Below, one piece after another: positions 9,745 through 18,529 of a stretch of DNA of 64,000 nt. The stretch's first letter is position 1, and each line of letters starts with the position of its first letter. Under the pieces are notes generated by a model. It had not been told where the DNA came from. It saw nothing but the letters and a program-made list of their open reading frames with translations, and made no database searches. The stretch comes from Bacteroides caecimuris. Lineage in GTDB: Bacteria > Bacteroidota > Bacteroidia > Bacteroidales > Bacteroidaceae. The position numbers and the translations under genes were made by a program. The stretch covers positions 930,001 to 994,000 of the forward strand of contig NZ_CP015401.2 in NCBI RefSeq assembly GCF_001688725.2. Direction: 5' to 3'.

Positions 9745-9890
9745 CCCCCTAATCCGTCCCCGACGGATTTTTATGTTCACCTGAACATAGCAAGGTATGT
9801 TTTCAGCCGCTCAAAACATTTTGAGCAGCCGTGAAAACGCCTTGCCCTTGCAGGGGGCGGGCTTACCCTCCGAAGTCGGGAAGCCTCTCA
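9745..9890. other. oriT: Candidate origin of transfer (oriT): cluster of palindromes
   Basis: Between the divergent traA and mobA are a perfect 8-bp hairpin (AATCCGTC/GACGGATT, 9751-9769), GTTCA/TGAAC (9775-9786) and a nested palindrome: GTTTTCA...TGAAAAC (9799-9838) enclosing GCTCAAAA-CA-TTTTGAGC (9809-9826). A GC-rich TTGCCC/GGGCGGGC segment follows. The position just before the relaxase genes is where oriT lies in CTnDOT-type elements. The nick site cannot be assigned from sequence alone. Confidence 0.5.
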
Positions 9891-9954
9891 AACCTGCGGT
9901 GTCTGTGACCCATAGCGGCGGCTTATGCCGCCAATCCGCTAAATCCAAAGTAAT

Positions 9955-10383
9955 ATGAGTGAAAAAAGAAGAAACAAAGGCGGGAGAAATCCCAAACTCG
10001 ATCCGGCGGTGTTCCGCTACACCGTCCGTTTCAGCGAGGAGGAACACAACCGTTTCCTCTCCATGTTCGAGAAGTCGGGCGTTTACGCCAAGTCGGTTTT
10101 CCTGAAGGCGCACTTCTTCGGGCAGCCGTTCAAGGTGCTGAAAGTGGACAAGACGCTGGTGGATTACTACACCAAACTGTCCGATTTTCACGCGCAGTTC
10201 CGCGCAATAGGTACAAATTACAACCAAGTCGTGAAGGAACTGAGGCTGCATTTTTCCGAGAAAAAGGCGATGGCGTTGCTCTACAAGCTGGAGCAACAGA
10301 CCGTCGAACTCGTGAAACTGAGCCGCCAGATTGTGGAACTTTCAAGGGAAATGGAGGCGAAATGGTCGCAAAAATCAGTGTAG
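9955..10383 (+). CDS. mobA: MobA, relaxosome accessory protein
   Basis: 142 aa, basic N-terminus (SEKRRNKGGRNPKLDPAVFRYTVRF) with a ribbon-helix-helix type DNA-binding segment, then a helical region ending ELREMEAKW-like. It resembles MobA/MbpA-like partners of Bacteroides relaxases that bind oriT. The last 22 bp overlap mobB, indicating coupled translation. The start follows the leader CGCTAAATCCAAAGTAAT. Confidence 0.85.
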   Translation: MSEKRRNKGGRNPKLDPAVFRYTVRFSEEEHNRFLSMFEKSGVYAKSVFLKAHFFGQPFKVLKVDKTLVDYYTKLSDFHAQFRAIGTNYNQVVKELRLHFSEKKAMALLYKLEQQTVELVKLSRQIVELSREMEAKWSQKSV

Positions 10384-11612
10384 GCAGCTCGTTGTACGGC
10401 GCGATTGCCTACAACGGGGAGAAGATCAACGAGGCGCAAGGGCGGCTGCTCACTACCAACCGTATCTATAATGACGGTTCGGGAACGGTGGACATCAACA
10501 AGGCAATGGAGGGCTTCCACACCTTTCTGCCGCCACAGATGAAAGTGGAGAAGCCGGTGGTGCATATCTCGCTCAATCCGCACCCGGAGGATGTACTGAC
10601 CGATGCGGAATTGCAGGATATAGCCCGCGAGTATCTGGAAAAACTCGGTTTCGGCAACCAGCCGTATCTCGTTTTCAAGCATGAGGACATCGACCGCCAC
10701 CATCTGCATATCGTGACGGTCAGGGTGGACGAGAACGGCAGGAGCATAGACACTCGGAACAATTTTTACCGAAGCAAGCAGATAACACGCGAACTGGAAC
10801 GGAAGTACGGTCTACACGACGCGGAACGCAAGAACCGCCGTCTTGACACGCCGCTGTGCGAGGTGGACGCCTCTGCGGGCGACGTGAAGAAGCAGGCGGG
10901 GAATATTGTCAAGGTTCTGAACGGGCAGTACCGTTTCCAGACGATGGGCGAATACCGCGCACTCCTTTCCTTATATAATATGACGGTGGAGGAAACGCAC
11001 GGCAATGTGCGCGGACGCGAGTATCACGGGCTGGTCTATTCCGTCACGGATGACATGGGCAACAAAGTCGGTAATCCGTTCAAATCCTCGCTCTTCGGGA
11101 AATCCGTCGGTTATGAAGCCGTGCAGAGGAAGTTTGCCCGTTCCAAACAGGAGATTAAGGACAGGAAACTCGCCGGAATGACGAAACGCACCGTCCTTTC
11201 CGTGCTGGAAGGCACGTATGACAAGGATAAGTTCGTTGCCACGCTCAAAGAAAAGGGCATCGACACCGTGCTGCGCTACACGGAGGAAGGGCGCATCTAC
11301 GGAGCCACGTTCATCGACCACCGCACGGGCTGCGTGCTGAACGGCTCGCGCATGGGCAAGGAACTTTCCGCCAATGCCTTGCAGGAACACTTCACGCTGC
11401 CTTACGCCGGACTGCCGCCGGTTCCGCTTTCCGTTCCGGTGGAAGCCGGGGAGGATATGCGCGGACAGGGCGCATCCGACGATGAAAGCATGGCGGGCGG
11501 TGTCGGCCTGCTCACTTCCGAAGGTCCGGCGGTAGACGCCGAGGAGGAAGCCTTCATCCGTGCGATGCAGCGCAAGAAGAAAAAGAAGAAGCGCAAGGGC
11601 TTGGGAATGTAA
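10362..11612 (+). CDS. mobB: MobB, relaxase
   Basis: 416 aa. The relaxase domain occupies about residues 1-260: an early tyrosine region (SSLYGAIAYNGEKINEAQGRLL) and the metal-binding histidine triad motif in HEDIDRHHLHIVTVRVDENG, typical of the MOBP/MobB class of Bacteroides. It would nick oriT, attach to the 5' end and be exported with it. A lysine-rich tail (RKKKKKKRKG) ends the protein. Its start lies inside mobA and it is followed after 30 bp by the coupling protein gene. Confidence 0.92.
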   Translation: MVAKISVGSSLYGAIAYNGEKINEAQGRLLTTNRIYNDGSGTVDINKAMEGFHTFLPPQMKVEKPVVHISLNPHPEDVLTDAELQDIAREYLEKLGFGNQPYLVFKHEDIDRHHLHIVTVRVDENGRSIDTRNNFYRSKQITRELERKYGLHDAERKNRRLDTPLCEVDASAGDVKKQAGNIVKVLNGQYRFQTMGEYRALLSLYNMTVEETHGNVRGREYHGLVYSVTDDMGNKVGNPFKSSLFGKSVGYEAVQRKFARSKQEIKDRKLAGMTKRTVLSVLEGTYDKDKFVATLKEKGIDTVLRYTEEGRIYGATFIDHRTGCVLNGSRMGKELSANALQEHFTLPYAGLPPVPLSVPVEAGEDMRGQGASDDESMAGGVGLLTSEGPAVDAEEEAFIRAMQRKKKKKKRKGLGM

Positions 11613-11642
11613 CCGGGGTATCAACAATCAAAAAATAAATGT

Positions 11643-13652
11643 ATGTCACAACAAGAAGACGATTTGAGGGCATTGGCGAAAATCATGGATTTTCTGCGTG
11701 CCGTGAGTATTATTTTAGTGGTCATGAACGTGTACTGGTTCTGCTATGAAGCCATCCGGCTCTGGGGAGTGGATATCGGCGTGGTGGACAGAATCCTGAT
11801 GAACTTCGACCGCACGGCGGGGCTGTTCCGTTCCATCCTGTACACGAAACTGTTTGCCGTCCTCCTGCTTGCCCTGTCATGTCTGGGGACGAAGGGCGTG
11901 AAGGGGGAGAAAATCACTTGGGAACGGATCTGGACGGCTCTTGCCGCAGGCTTCGTGCTGTTCTTCCTGAACTGGTGGATATTGGCATTGCCGCTGCCGG
12001 TGGAAGCGGTGACGGGGCTGTATGTCCTGACCGTCGGAGCGGGCTATGTCTGCCTGCTGATGGGCGGTCTTTGGACGAGCCGCCTGCTAAAGCACAACCT
12101 GATGGATGACGTGTTCAACAACGAGAACGAGAGTTTCATGCAGGAAACACGGCTTATCGAAAGCGAGTATTCGGTCAATCTTCCGACACGGTTCTACTAC
12201 AAAAAGCGTTGGAACGACGGCTGGATCAATGTCGTGAATCCCTTCAGGGCTTCCATCGTATTGGGTACGCCGGGCAGCGGGAAGTCATACGCGGTGGTAA
12301 ATAATTTCATCAAGCAGCAGATTGAAAAGGGCTTCTCGATGTATGTGTACGACTTCAAATTCAGCGACTTGTCCACGATAGCCTACAATCACTTGCTGAA
12401 CCACTCGGAGGGCTACAAGGTGAAACCGAAGTTCTATGTGATAAACTTCGACGACCCGCGACGCTCGCACCGTTGCAATCCCATCCACCCGGATTTCATG
12501 GAGGATATCACGGACGCTTACGAGAGCGCGTACACCATAATGCTCAACTTGAATAAAAGTTGGGTGCAAAAGCAGGGCGACTTCTTTGTGGAATCACCTA
12601 TTATCTTGTTCGCCAGTATTATATGGTATCTTAAAATCTATAAAGGCGGCAAGTATTGCACGTTCCCCCATGCAATCGAGTTCCTTAACCGCCGTTACGA
12701 GGATATTTTCCCTATTCTGACCTCTTATCCCGAACTGGAAAACTACCTCTCGCCATTCATGGACGCATGGCTCGGAGGGGCTGCGGAGCAGTTGATGGGG
12801 CAGATAGCATCGGCGAAAATTCCGCTCTCGCGCATGATTTCCCCGCAGCTCTATTGGGTGATGTCGGACAGCGAGTTCACGCTGGACATCAACAATCCCG
12901 AAGAGCCGAAAATCCTCTGCGTTGGCAACAACCCCGACCGTCAGAATATCTACGGTGCGGCTCTCGGTCTTTATAACTCCCGTATCGTGAAACTCATAAA
13001 CAAGAAAGGTATGCTGAAGTCGTCGGTCATTATAGATGAACTACCGACGATATATTTCAAGGGGCTGGACAACCTTATCGCCACCGCGCGAAGCAACAAG
13101 GTTGCCGTCTGTCTGGGCTTTCAGGATTTCAGCCAGCTGGTGCGTGACTATGGCGATAAGGAGGCCAAAGTGGTGATGAACACCGTCGGCAATATCTTCT
13201 CCGGGCAGGTGGTAGGCGAAACCGCCAAAACACTATCCGAACGCTTCGGAAAGGTGTTGCAGAAACGGCAGTCCATTTCCATCAACCGGCAGGACGTTTC
13301 CACCTCCATCAACACGCAGATGGACGCGCTTATCCCGCCCAGCAAGATTTCAGGCTTGACGCAGGGTATGTTTGTCGGTTCGGTGTCCGACAACTTCAAC
13401 GAGCGCATTGAACAGAAGATTTTTCACTGTGAGATTGTCGTGGACGCAGAGAAGGTGAAGCGCGAGGAGAAAGCCTACAAGAAGATACCCGTCATTACCG
13501 ACTTCACCGACGGGGACGGCAACGACTGCATGAAGGAAACGGTGCAGGCGAATTACAGGCGCATCAAGGAGGAGGTGAAGCAGATTGTCGCCGACGAACT
13601 GGAGCGTATCGCGGGTGACGAGAACCTGAAGCATCTGTTGCAGCAGAAATAA
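11643..13652 (+). CDS. mobC: MobC, type IV coupling protein (TraG/VirD4 family)
   Basis: 669 aa. Four N-terminal membrane helices (about residues 17-145) are followed by a cytosolic ATPase: Walker A GTPGSGKS near residue 214, and Walker B SSVIIDELPTIYF near residue 460. YWFK-type TraM/VirD4 recognition features (FQDFSQLVRDYG) are present. This protein links the relaxosome to the mating channel and pumps the strand. It is in one operon with mobA and mobB. Confidence 0.92.
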   Translation: MSQQEDDLRALAKIMDFLRAVSIILVVMNVYWFCYEAIRLWGVDIGVVDRILMNFDRTAGLFRSILYTKLFAVLLLALSCLGTKGVKGEKITWERIWTALAAGFVLFFLNWWILALPLPVEAVTGLYVLTVGAGYVCLLMGGLWTSRLLKHNLMDDVFNNENESFMQETRLIESEYSVNLPTRFYYKKRWNDGWINVVNPFRASIVLGTPGSGKSYAVVNNFIKQQIEKGFSMYVYDFKFSDLSTIAYNHLLNHSEGYKVKPKFYVINFDDPRRSHRCNPIHPDFMEDITDAYESAYTIMLNLNKSWVQKQGDFFVESPIILFASIIWYLKIYKGGKYCTFPHAIEFLNRRYEDIFPILTSYPELENYLSPFMDAWLGGAAEQLMGQIASAKIPLSRMISPQLYWVMSDSEFTLDINNPEEPKILCVGNNPDRQNIYGAALGLYNSRIVKLINKKGMLKSSVIIDELPTIYFKGLDNLIATARSNKVAVCLGFQDFSQLVRDYGDKEAKVVMNTVGNIFSGQVVGETAKTLSERFGKVLQKRQSISINRQDVSTSINTQMDALIPPSKISGLTQGMFVGSVSDNFNERIEQKIFHCEIVVDAEKVKREEKAYKKIPVITDFTDGDGNDCMKETVQANYRRIKEEVKQIVADELERIAGDENLKHLLQQK

Positions 13653-13672
13653 TATATCCGTTTATATATGGA

Positions 13673-13708
13673 AAATCCGTAGCCGATGACCGGTTACGGA
13701 TTTTTATT
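13673..13708 (+). terminator. Rho-independent terminator after mobC
   Basis: AAATCCGTAGCCG, short loop, CGGTTACGGATTT followed by TTTATTTC on the plus strand; 20 bp after the mobC stop. The palindrome also serves the convergent minus-strand gene at 13712. Confidence 0.8.
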
Positions 13709-13711
13709 TCA

Positions 13712-14101
13712 TTATGTCTGCTTTTCTTTTTCCGATTTGAGTTGTTTGTTTATGGTGGAAATGACAAGTGTCAGCAGGTAGTTTTTCAGCTCTGTGTCAT
13801 CTTTCAGCAGTATGCTGTATTCTTCGGCGAACATTCTCAAAAGTCTGGTTCTGAGTTTCGACATTTCCTCACCGAAAGGTATCTGCCGGTTTTCATTCCA
13901 ATACTCCATTGTTAGAGAGGCTGCCAACCATTTGAACTCCGCTTTCATTTCCTTGCCGAGTTTCTTGAATCTGGTTTGCTCAGTAATGGGAAGGTCTCTA
14001 TATGGCATCATATCAACCGGGTCATAAACGGATATGCAGCCGATGCCGTAATCCATGACTACAGGCAAATCCGTATTCTTATGTTTCTTCTTTTTTGCCA
14101 T
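13712..14101 (-). CDS. Hypothetical protein
   Basis: 129 aa, not recognised. Lysine-rich start (AKKKKHKNTDLPV), then a predicted helical body (EMKAEFKWLAASLTMEYW, MSKLRTRLLRMFAEEYSILL). No signal peptide or membrane helix. It lies 2 bp after the ATP-binding regulator gene and is probably cotranscribed with it. Confidence 0.6.
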   Translation of the reverse strand: MAKKKKHKNTDLPVVMDYGIGCISVYDPVDMMPYRDLPITEQTRFKKLGKEMKAEFKWLAASLTMEYWNENRQIPFGEEMSKLRTRLLRMFAEEYSILLKDDTELKNYLLTLVISTINKQLKSEKEKQT

Positions 14102-14103
14102 GC

Positions 14104-15552
14104 CTATTGCTGTTTCAACAATTCCAAGCCTTTCTCCGTAAGGCGATATTTCTGTTTCGGATGGCTCGGTTGTTCCGGATATAATGGAATGACATAGCCT
14201 TCATCCAATGCAGGATGCAGGTAGTTTGTCCTGAACGTAGGGCGATGGTTCAGTTCCAATGCCTCCATTATTTCTTTTACGGACAACTCTCGTTCATCCA
14301 ATATTTTCACCAACGCGAATACTTGGTCGGTGCTTGGTCGGTGCTTGGTCGGTACTTGGTCGGTACTTGGTCGGTTTGTCACCTCGCATTTGAATATCAG
14401 CGTTACACTGTCACTCCATATCCTGTATTCCGGTTCGGGCAATCCGGCTTTGCGGCATTCCGACATCATCAGTCCTATACCGCGTCCCCAGCTTTCCAAG
14501 ACCTTCCGTTTATATAAGGCATTTGCCAATAATGGATTTTGTGGTTTGGATTCATGCTCGGACTTCATCTTTTCCGCATCCCAGTTGGGCGGAAAAGTTC
14601 CGGGGTTCTCAATCTCCACGCGGTCATCATAAATGGCTATGCCCACTGAACCGCCGGCCTCTTTGTACGACCTGTGGGTGAGCGAGTTCACTACACCTTC
14701 TCTTATTGCCTTGTATGGGATGGTCAAATGCTCCTCCCGTTCCAATGTGTCTGTTGTGCCGGATAAGGAAAGGTGCTTGAATATAAAAGCCATCGCTGCG
14801 TTGAGCAATTGAAAAAAATTGCCTTGAATGCGTTGGCTGTCCATGAATACAGTCTTGTCAGTACCTTTGAAACGCGCCAGCCGAAGCAGGCATTGGGGAT
14901 ATTCCATGTCCTCGTGCTTTCCAAACAGCACGGCTGCCGCATTGTTCAACACCCCGTTTTTCTGTAACCCGAACTTTTCCAATATGACAGGAACGTCAGT
15001 GCCCGTATCCTCCGGCAGACGGCCGCATTCTATACCTAACCTTACAGTCTTCAATACCTCATTGGCGTCCAAGTCCTGCAAGGTCAGGTTTCTGTTCTCT
15101 AAAAGTTCCCAGCGGTATCGGTTGCCGTCACGTTGCAACAGCAAGTCATTATATGCTGTCTGCGGCATCGTCGTGGTCGCGCTTTCTACCCGCATATATG
15201 GTCTTCCTTTATAGGAGAACGGACGGTTGAGCTTTGAGTTTTCAACGTGGAAAGCAATTACTTTCTTCTCACTGTCAGGCAACGGTGCATAGGATATTTG
15301 TACCATTGCCACCGGTTCCAACCGGTTGATCGCTTCCGCTATATCCCTTCTGGTCTTGTCGCTTACTTCCTGTCCGATGATTTTTCCCTTGTCGGTGACG
15401 CCGAAAAGCACCGTGCCGCCTTCTCCGTTAAGGAAGGCGCAAAGCGTTTCCATCCCACGCTCCAATTGTCCGGTGGTTTCCTTGAACTCTACCCGTCCAC
15501 ATTCTTTTCCGGCTATCAGTTGTTTTACTGTATCGAGGTTGTCTATGCTCAT
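14104..15552 (-). CDS. AlbA_2 (Schlafen-type)/HATPase putative transcriptional regulator
   Basis: 482 aa from the ATG at 15552 (the longer frame would need a TTG). N-terminal AlbA_2 domain (CGRVEFKETTGQLERGMETL, LNGEGGTVLFGVTDKG), a middle region, an HATPase-like segment (REGVVNSLTHRSYKEAGGSVGI, RGIGLMMSE) and a C-terminal winged helix (LSVKEIMEALELNHRPTFRTNYL). These are called ATP-dependent transcriptional regulators, but targets are rarely known. The linker before the winged helix is encoded by five 11-bp tandem repeats (separate entry). A TATCTTTG box lies 22 bp upstream. Confidence 0.8.
   Translation of the reverse strand: MSIDNLDTVKQLIAGKECGRVEFKETTGQLERGMETLCAFLNGEGGTVLFGVTDKGKIIGQEVSDKTRRDIAEAINRLEPVAMVQISYAPLPDSEKKVIAFHVENSKLNRPFSYKGRPYMRVESATTTMPQTAYNDLLLQRDGNRYRWELLENRNLTLQDLDANEVLKTVRLGIECGRLPEDTGTDVPVILEKFGLQKNGVLNNAAAVLFGKHEDMEYPQCLLRLARFKGTDKTVFMDSQRIQGNFFQLLNAAMAFIFKHLSLSGTTDTLEREEHLTIPYKAIREGVVNSLTHRSYKEAGGSVGIAIYDDRVEIENPGTFPPNWDAEKMKSEHESKPQNPLLANALYKRKVLESWGRGIGLMMSECRKAGLPEPEYRIWSDSVTLIFKCEVTNRPSTDQVPTKHRPSTDQVFALVKILDERELSVKEIMEALELNHRPTFRTNYLHPALDEGYVIPLYPEQPSHPKQKYRLTEKGLELLKQQ
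14322..14376. repeat. Five tandem 11-bp repeats inside the AlbA_2 gene
   Basis: Five copies of CTTGGTCGGT plus one variable base. The unit is 11 bp, so three units are in frame and one-unit gain or loss shifts frame before the winged-helix domain. It encodes the linker PSTDQVPTKHR repeated. Confidence 0.9.
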
Positions 15553-15573
15553 ATTCAATTTGTAACGATTATG

Positions 15574-15581
15574 CAAAGATA
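15574..15581 (-). promoter_or_regulatory. Promoter -7 box of the AlbA_2 gene
   Basis: TATCTTTG on the minus strand, 22 bp before the ATG at 15552; matches TAnnTTTG. No convincing -33 TTTG. Confidence 0.5.
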
Positions 15582-15683
15582 ATGTTTTTGGCTGACTTTC
15601 GGGACAATAGCGCGTGGAAAGTACAGATTCGGCATATATAAATCAGAGGACAACGCAATGCCGTCCTCCGACTTGTATGCGAA

Positions 15684-16301
15684 CTATCTTCTCATGCGTT
15701 CCATTTCTTCATCATGACGGATCTTTTCATTCAATTTTGCCAGCATCTTGTCGAGGAAATAGGTTCGGCTGGTATTCTTGCGTAGCTTGATGGCGGAATA
15801 ATACCGATAGCACTCTTTGGTTTTGATACCGAAAAACTCATATAGAGCGGCGGACAGCTCTTTCAGCGAGGTTTCCCCGTTATTGATGCAACCCATTTCA
15901 TCAAGACCGTAGATAAGCTCCACCAAATCAAGTGTGTTGCCCGTCCATTGCAGTAGTCCGGTTGTGTTTTCGGTTGTATTTTCGGCGGATGTGTGGATGG
16001 GGAGCAGTGGCGGCACTTGGGGAGCGGCAAGGAACTTCTGCATCTTCCTTACGAAAGAGAGAGCCTTGCTGACGTAGGCGGCGACTTCTCTCTTTTCTTC
16101 GGGGAGATGGCGCACGGGGTGATGCTGTAACTCGATTTCGATGTAAGCCAGCGCGATGATGGTGCGGTTGGTGTCCACATTGCCGCTGCATAGCTCGATC
16201 ACTTGGGTGGCGAAAGCCGTGTATGCCGTTTCCATATTGCAGTCACCGGCTTCGTTTATACGGCGGAAGAACTCGGTTTCCGCCAATAAGAAATAATTCA
16301 T
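15684..16301 (-). CDS. rteC: RteC, excision regulator
   Basis: 205 aa, all helical, no membrane segment. Family features are IIALAYIEIELQHHP, DLVELIYGLDEMGCINNG and the conserved C-terminus YYSAIKLRKNTSRTYFLDKMLAKLNEKI. In CTnDOT, RteC is made when RteB is active and turns on the excision operon (here 54.5-59.0 kb). It lies after the rteA-rteB unit and a terminator, so it has its own promoter in the 210-bp gap before it. Confidence 0.9.
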   Translation of the reverse strand: MNYFLLAETEFFRRINEAGDCNMETAYTAFATQVIELCSGNVDTNRTIIALAYIEIELQHHPVRHLPEEKREVAAYVSKALSFVRKMQKFLAAPQVPPLLPIHTSAENTTENTTGLLQWTGNTLDLVELIYGLDEMGCINNGETSLKELSAALYEFFGIKTKECYRYYSAIKLRKNTSRTYFLDKMLAKLNEKIRHDEEMERMRR

Positions 16302-16383
16302 GTCCTGTCAATTTTGAAATTTAACACTCTGTTTTTCGGTATGCGCACATGAATATGATTGGCAAAAATCATGTACATCAAAC

Positions 16384-16420
16384 AAAAAATCCGGCACATA
16401 GTCTGCAATATGCTGGATTT
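16384..16420 (-). terminator. Terminator after the RibD_C-like gene
   Basis: On the minus strand AAATCC-GCATAT, loop, ATGTGC-GGATT with one mismatch, then TTTTTTG. It separates the rteA-rteB unit from rteC. Confidence 0.65.
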
Positions 16421-16511
16421 CAGAGTAATAATTTCAAAATTTATTTATCCGACAGGAGTTGTATTCAACTTAAGGTGTTAATCTACTGAACATTAGTCCA
16501 TTTTCCGGACA

Positions 16512-16925
16512 TCAAACGCACGCTTTATAGATATGGCGGACCACTCCGTTGCGGTATGCTTTCTGTGAGGTCAGCGTCCATTGTTCCTGTGGCAAGACGG
16601 ACTGGAAGAAACGCTTTCCCGTTCCGGCAATGAAAGGAATTGTGTATAGTATGATTTCATCCACCACACGCATACGCAGCAGCCCGTTGATGTAGTCCGC
16701 CTTTTCAGGAGTGGCTTCCGCCAGATAGCAGATGTCTGTTGTGGATTTCCGCCATTCGTCAAGCATGGAGATGGAATAATCCGGTGTGATATGATAAAGG
16801 GCGTTTTCCCTTATCTCGTTGATACCGCAATCTTCAAGGCGCAGTTCCTTATACGCTTTGCAATACAACTCGGAGCTTTGACATCCGTCCATCGTGAGGA
16901 CGGCAAGAATCTGTACTTTACCCAT
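16512..16925 (-). CDS. RibD C-terminal domain (dihydrofolate reductase-like) protein
   Basis: 137 aa. The end DEIILYTIPFIAGTGKRFFQ ... WTLTSQKAYRNGVVRHIY is the classic RibD_C/DHFR-like signature. It is shorter than true RibD and lacks the deaminase half. The gene sits between rteB and rteC as in other CTnDOT-family elements. An NADPH-dependent reductase role is expected from the fold only; its substrate and its part in the element are unknown. Confidence 0.75.
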   Translation of the reverse strand: MGKVQILAVLTMDGCQSSELYCKAYKELRLEDCGINEIRENALYHITPDYSISMLDEWRKSTTDICYLAEATPEKADYINGLLRMRVVDEIILYTIPFIAGTGKRFFQSVLPQEQWTLTSQKAYRNGVVRHIYKACV

Positions 16926-16980
16926 TATCGTTTCCTTTCGTTAGGCAAGGGCAAAAAAGTAGCGTGCAAATCACACTACT

Positions 16981-17102
16981 TTCAAGCGACGGCTCTGGTA
17001 AAGCCTTTTACGGAGAGTACGTGAATGCACGCTATGCGTAGGCATAGCATAAGCATCACGCAATCGTCTCCGTAGTGTCAATTTACCAGATTTTCGCTCG
17101 AA
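16981..17102. other. Long imperfect palindrome between rteB and the RibD_C gene
   Basis: About 48-bp arms. Outer arms TTCAAGCG/CGCTCGAA, then TCTGGTAAA/TTTACCAGA (9 bp perfect), ACGGAGA/TCTCCGT (7 bp perfect), GTG/CAC and a central CTATGC-GTAG-GCATAG (17032-17047). There is no gene in 16926-17206. It could be a structured RNA in the rteB 3' region, a small non-autonomous mobile element or a control site. Confidence 0.6.
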
Positions 17103-17206
17103 ACGCCTTGCGGTCTTATGTTATATATAGGCGGCAAAAGGATCTGCCAATCGCCGTTACCTTCTGATATGTCATGCAAAGATAGCCATTTTCAGCGAAT
17201 TGCGGG

Positions 17207-18529
17207 CTATGATTGCTCAAATTTATATTTCAATCCATATTCTTCCAGTTTATTATAGAGTGTTGTCCTGCCTATTCCAAGCAGTTCGGCGGCGACCTTG
17301 CGGTTCCCGTCAGCTTGCTTCAAAGCGCGTATAATCCGCTCTTTATCTTCCTCTTTGTTGCGCAGGGAGAAGCCGGTAACAGAGGTTGTTTCGGTTATTC
17401 CAAGTTCCAGATGCTCTTTCGTGACAAGTCCCGTCTGTGCCTGCAACACCGCGCCCATGATTTTCTGACGAAGCTCGCGCACGTTGCCCGGCCATGAATG
17501 GGTCAGCAACGCTTTCCGTGCTTCGGAGCTGAATCCGCTAACCTTGCACTCCAATTCATTATTGGCAATCTCGCGGAAAAACTCTGCCAGCGGCATGATG
17601 TCTTCCTGACAATCACGCAGCGGCGGAACGGTTATCTCGAAGTCGTGCAGACGGTACAGCAAGTCCTGCCGGAAACGCTTTTCATTGACCGCCTTTTCCA
17701 GATTCTCGTTGGTGGCAGCGATAATACGGACATTGAAACTTCTATCCGTCCTGTCACCAACGGGGCGGTATCGCCGCTCCTGTATGGCACGCAGAAGCAT
17801 CTGTTGGGTTTCCGGTGCAAGGTTGCCCACTTCGTCCAAAAACAGCGTGCCGCCTTCGGCTTCATGGAAATATCCTTTCTTGGCACTGTCCGCACCGGTG
17901 AACGCCCCTCTGACGTGTCCGAAGAATGCCGACGGTGCAAGCTCTTTGGTGAGTGAACCGCAGTCCACAGCCACAAACGGTTTTCCTGCCCGCTTGCTCT
18001 TGTCGTGCAGCAGATGGGCGATATGCTCTTTGCCCGTACCGTTCTCCCCGAATATCAGCACGCTCATGTCGGTGGGGGCTACCAGCCTTATCCGGTGCAT
18101 GATTTTCTGAAAGGCGGAACCGTCACGGGCAAAGACGGGCATACGACTTCGCCCGATATTCCGCTCTTTCAGTATGGTACGGAGCAGAGGTACAAGTTTG
18201 TCCTCCACGAGTTGTTTGGGTATGTAGTCCAGCGAACCGAGTTTCATACTTTCGACCGCCGTATGCACTTCGGCATAGTCGGTCATGATAATGAACGGCT
18301 GCATCATGCCTTCCTTGCGCATCCAGCGCAACAGGTCGATACCGTTGCCGTCGGGCAGACGCAGGTCTGAAACCACGATGTCCCCGTCTGCGGCTTGTTG
18401 CAGATATTTCTTCGCGGTCGAGAGGTGGAACGCCTGCACGGTACGGAATCCCTCACGTGCCAGCAGGTTGCAGACAAACTCGCAATACACGATGTTGTCC
18501 TCCACCACTATGATTTTTGTCTTATCCAT
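17207..18529 (-). CDS. rteB: RteB, sigma-54-type response regulator
   Basis: 440 aa, NtrC family. Receiver domain at residues 1-125 with phospho-acceptor in VVSDLRLPDGNGIDLL and K in YIPKQ. AAA+ domain about 145-370 with Walker A GENGTGKE, the sigma-54 loop GAFTGAD, Walker B GGTLFLDEVGN. C-terminal Fis-type helix-turn-helix (GNRKVAAELLGIGRTTLYNKL). It acts with the sensor RteA and in CTnDOT activates rteC. Its start overlaps the end of rteA by 8 bp. Confidence 0.95.
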   Translation of the reverse strand: MDKTKIIVVEDNIVYCEFVCNLLAREGFRTVQAFHLSTAKKYLQQAADGDIVVSDLRLPDGNGIDLLRWMRKEGMMQPFIIMTDYAEVHTAVESMKLGSLDYIPKQLVEDKLVPLLRTILKERNIGRSRMPVFARDGSAFQKIMHRIRLVAPTDMSVLIFGENGTGKEHIAHLLHDKSKRAGKPFVAVDCGSLTKELAPSAFFGHVRGAFTGADSAKKGYFHEAEGGTLFLDEVGNLAPETQQMLLRAIQERRYRPVGDRTDRSFNVRIIAATNENLEKAVNEKRFRQDLLYRLHDFEITVPPLRDCQEDIMPLAEFFREIANNELECKVSGFSSEARKALLTHSWPGNVRELRQKIMGAVLQAQTGLVTKEHLELGITETTSVTGFSLRNKEEDKERIIRALKQADGNRKVAAELLGIGRTTLYNKLEEYGLKYKFEQS

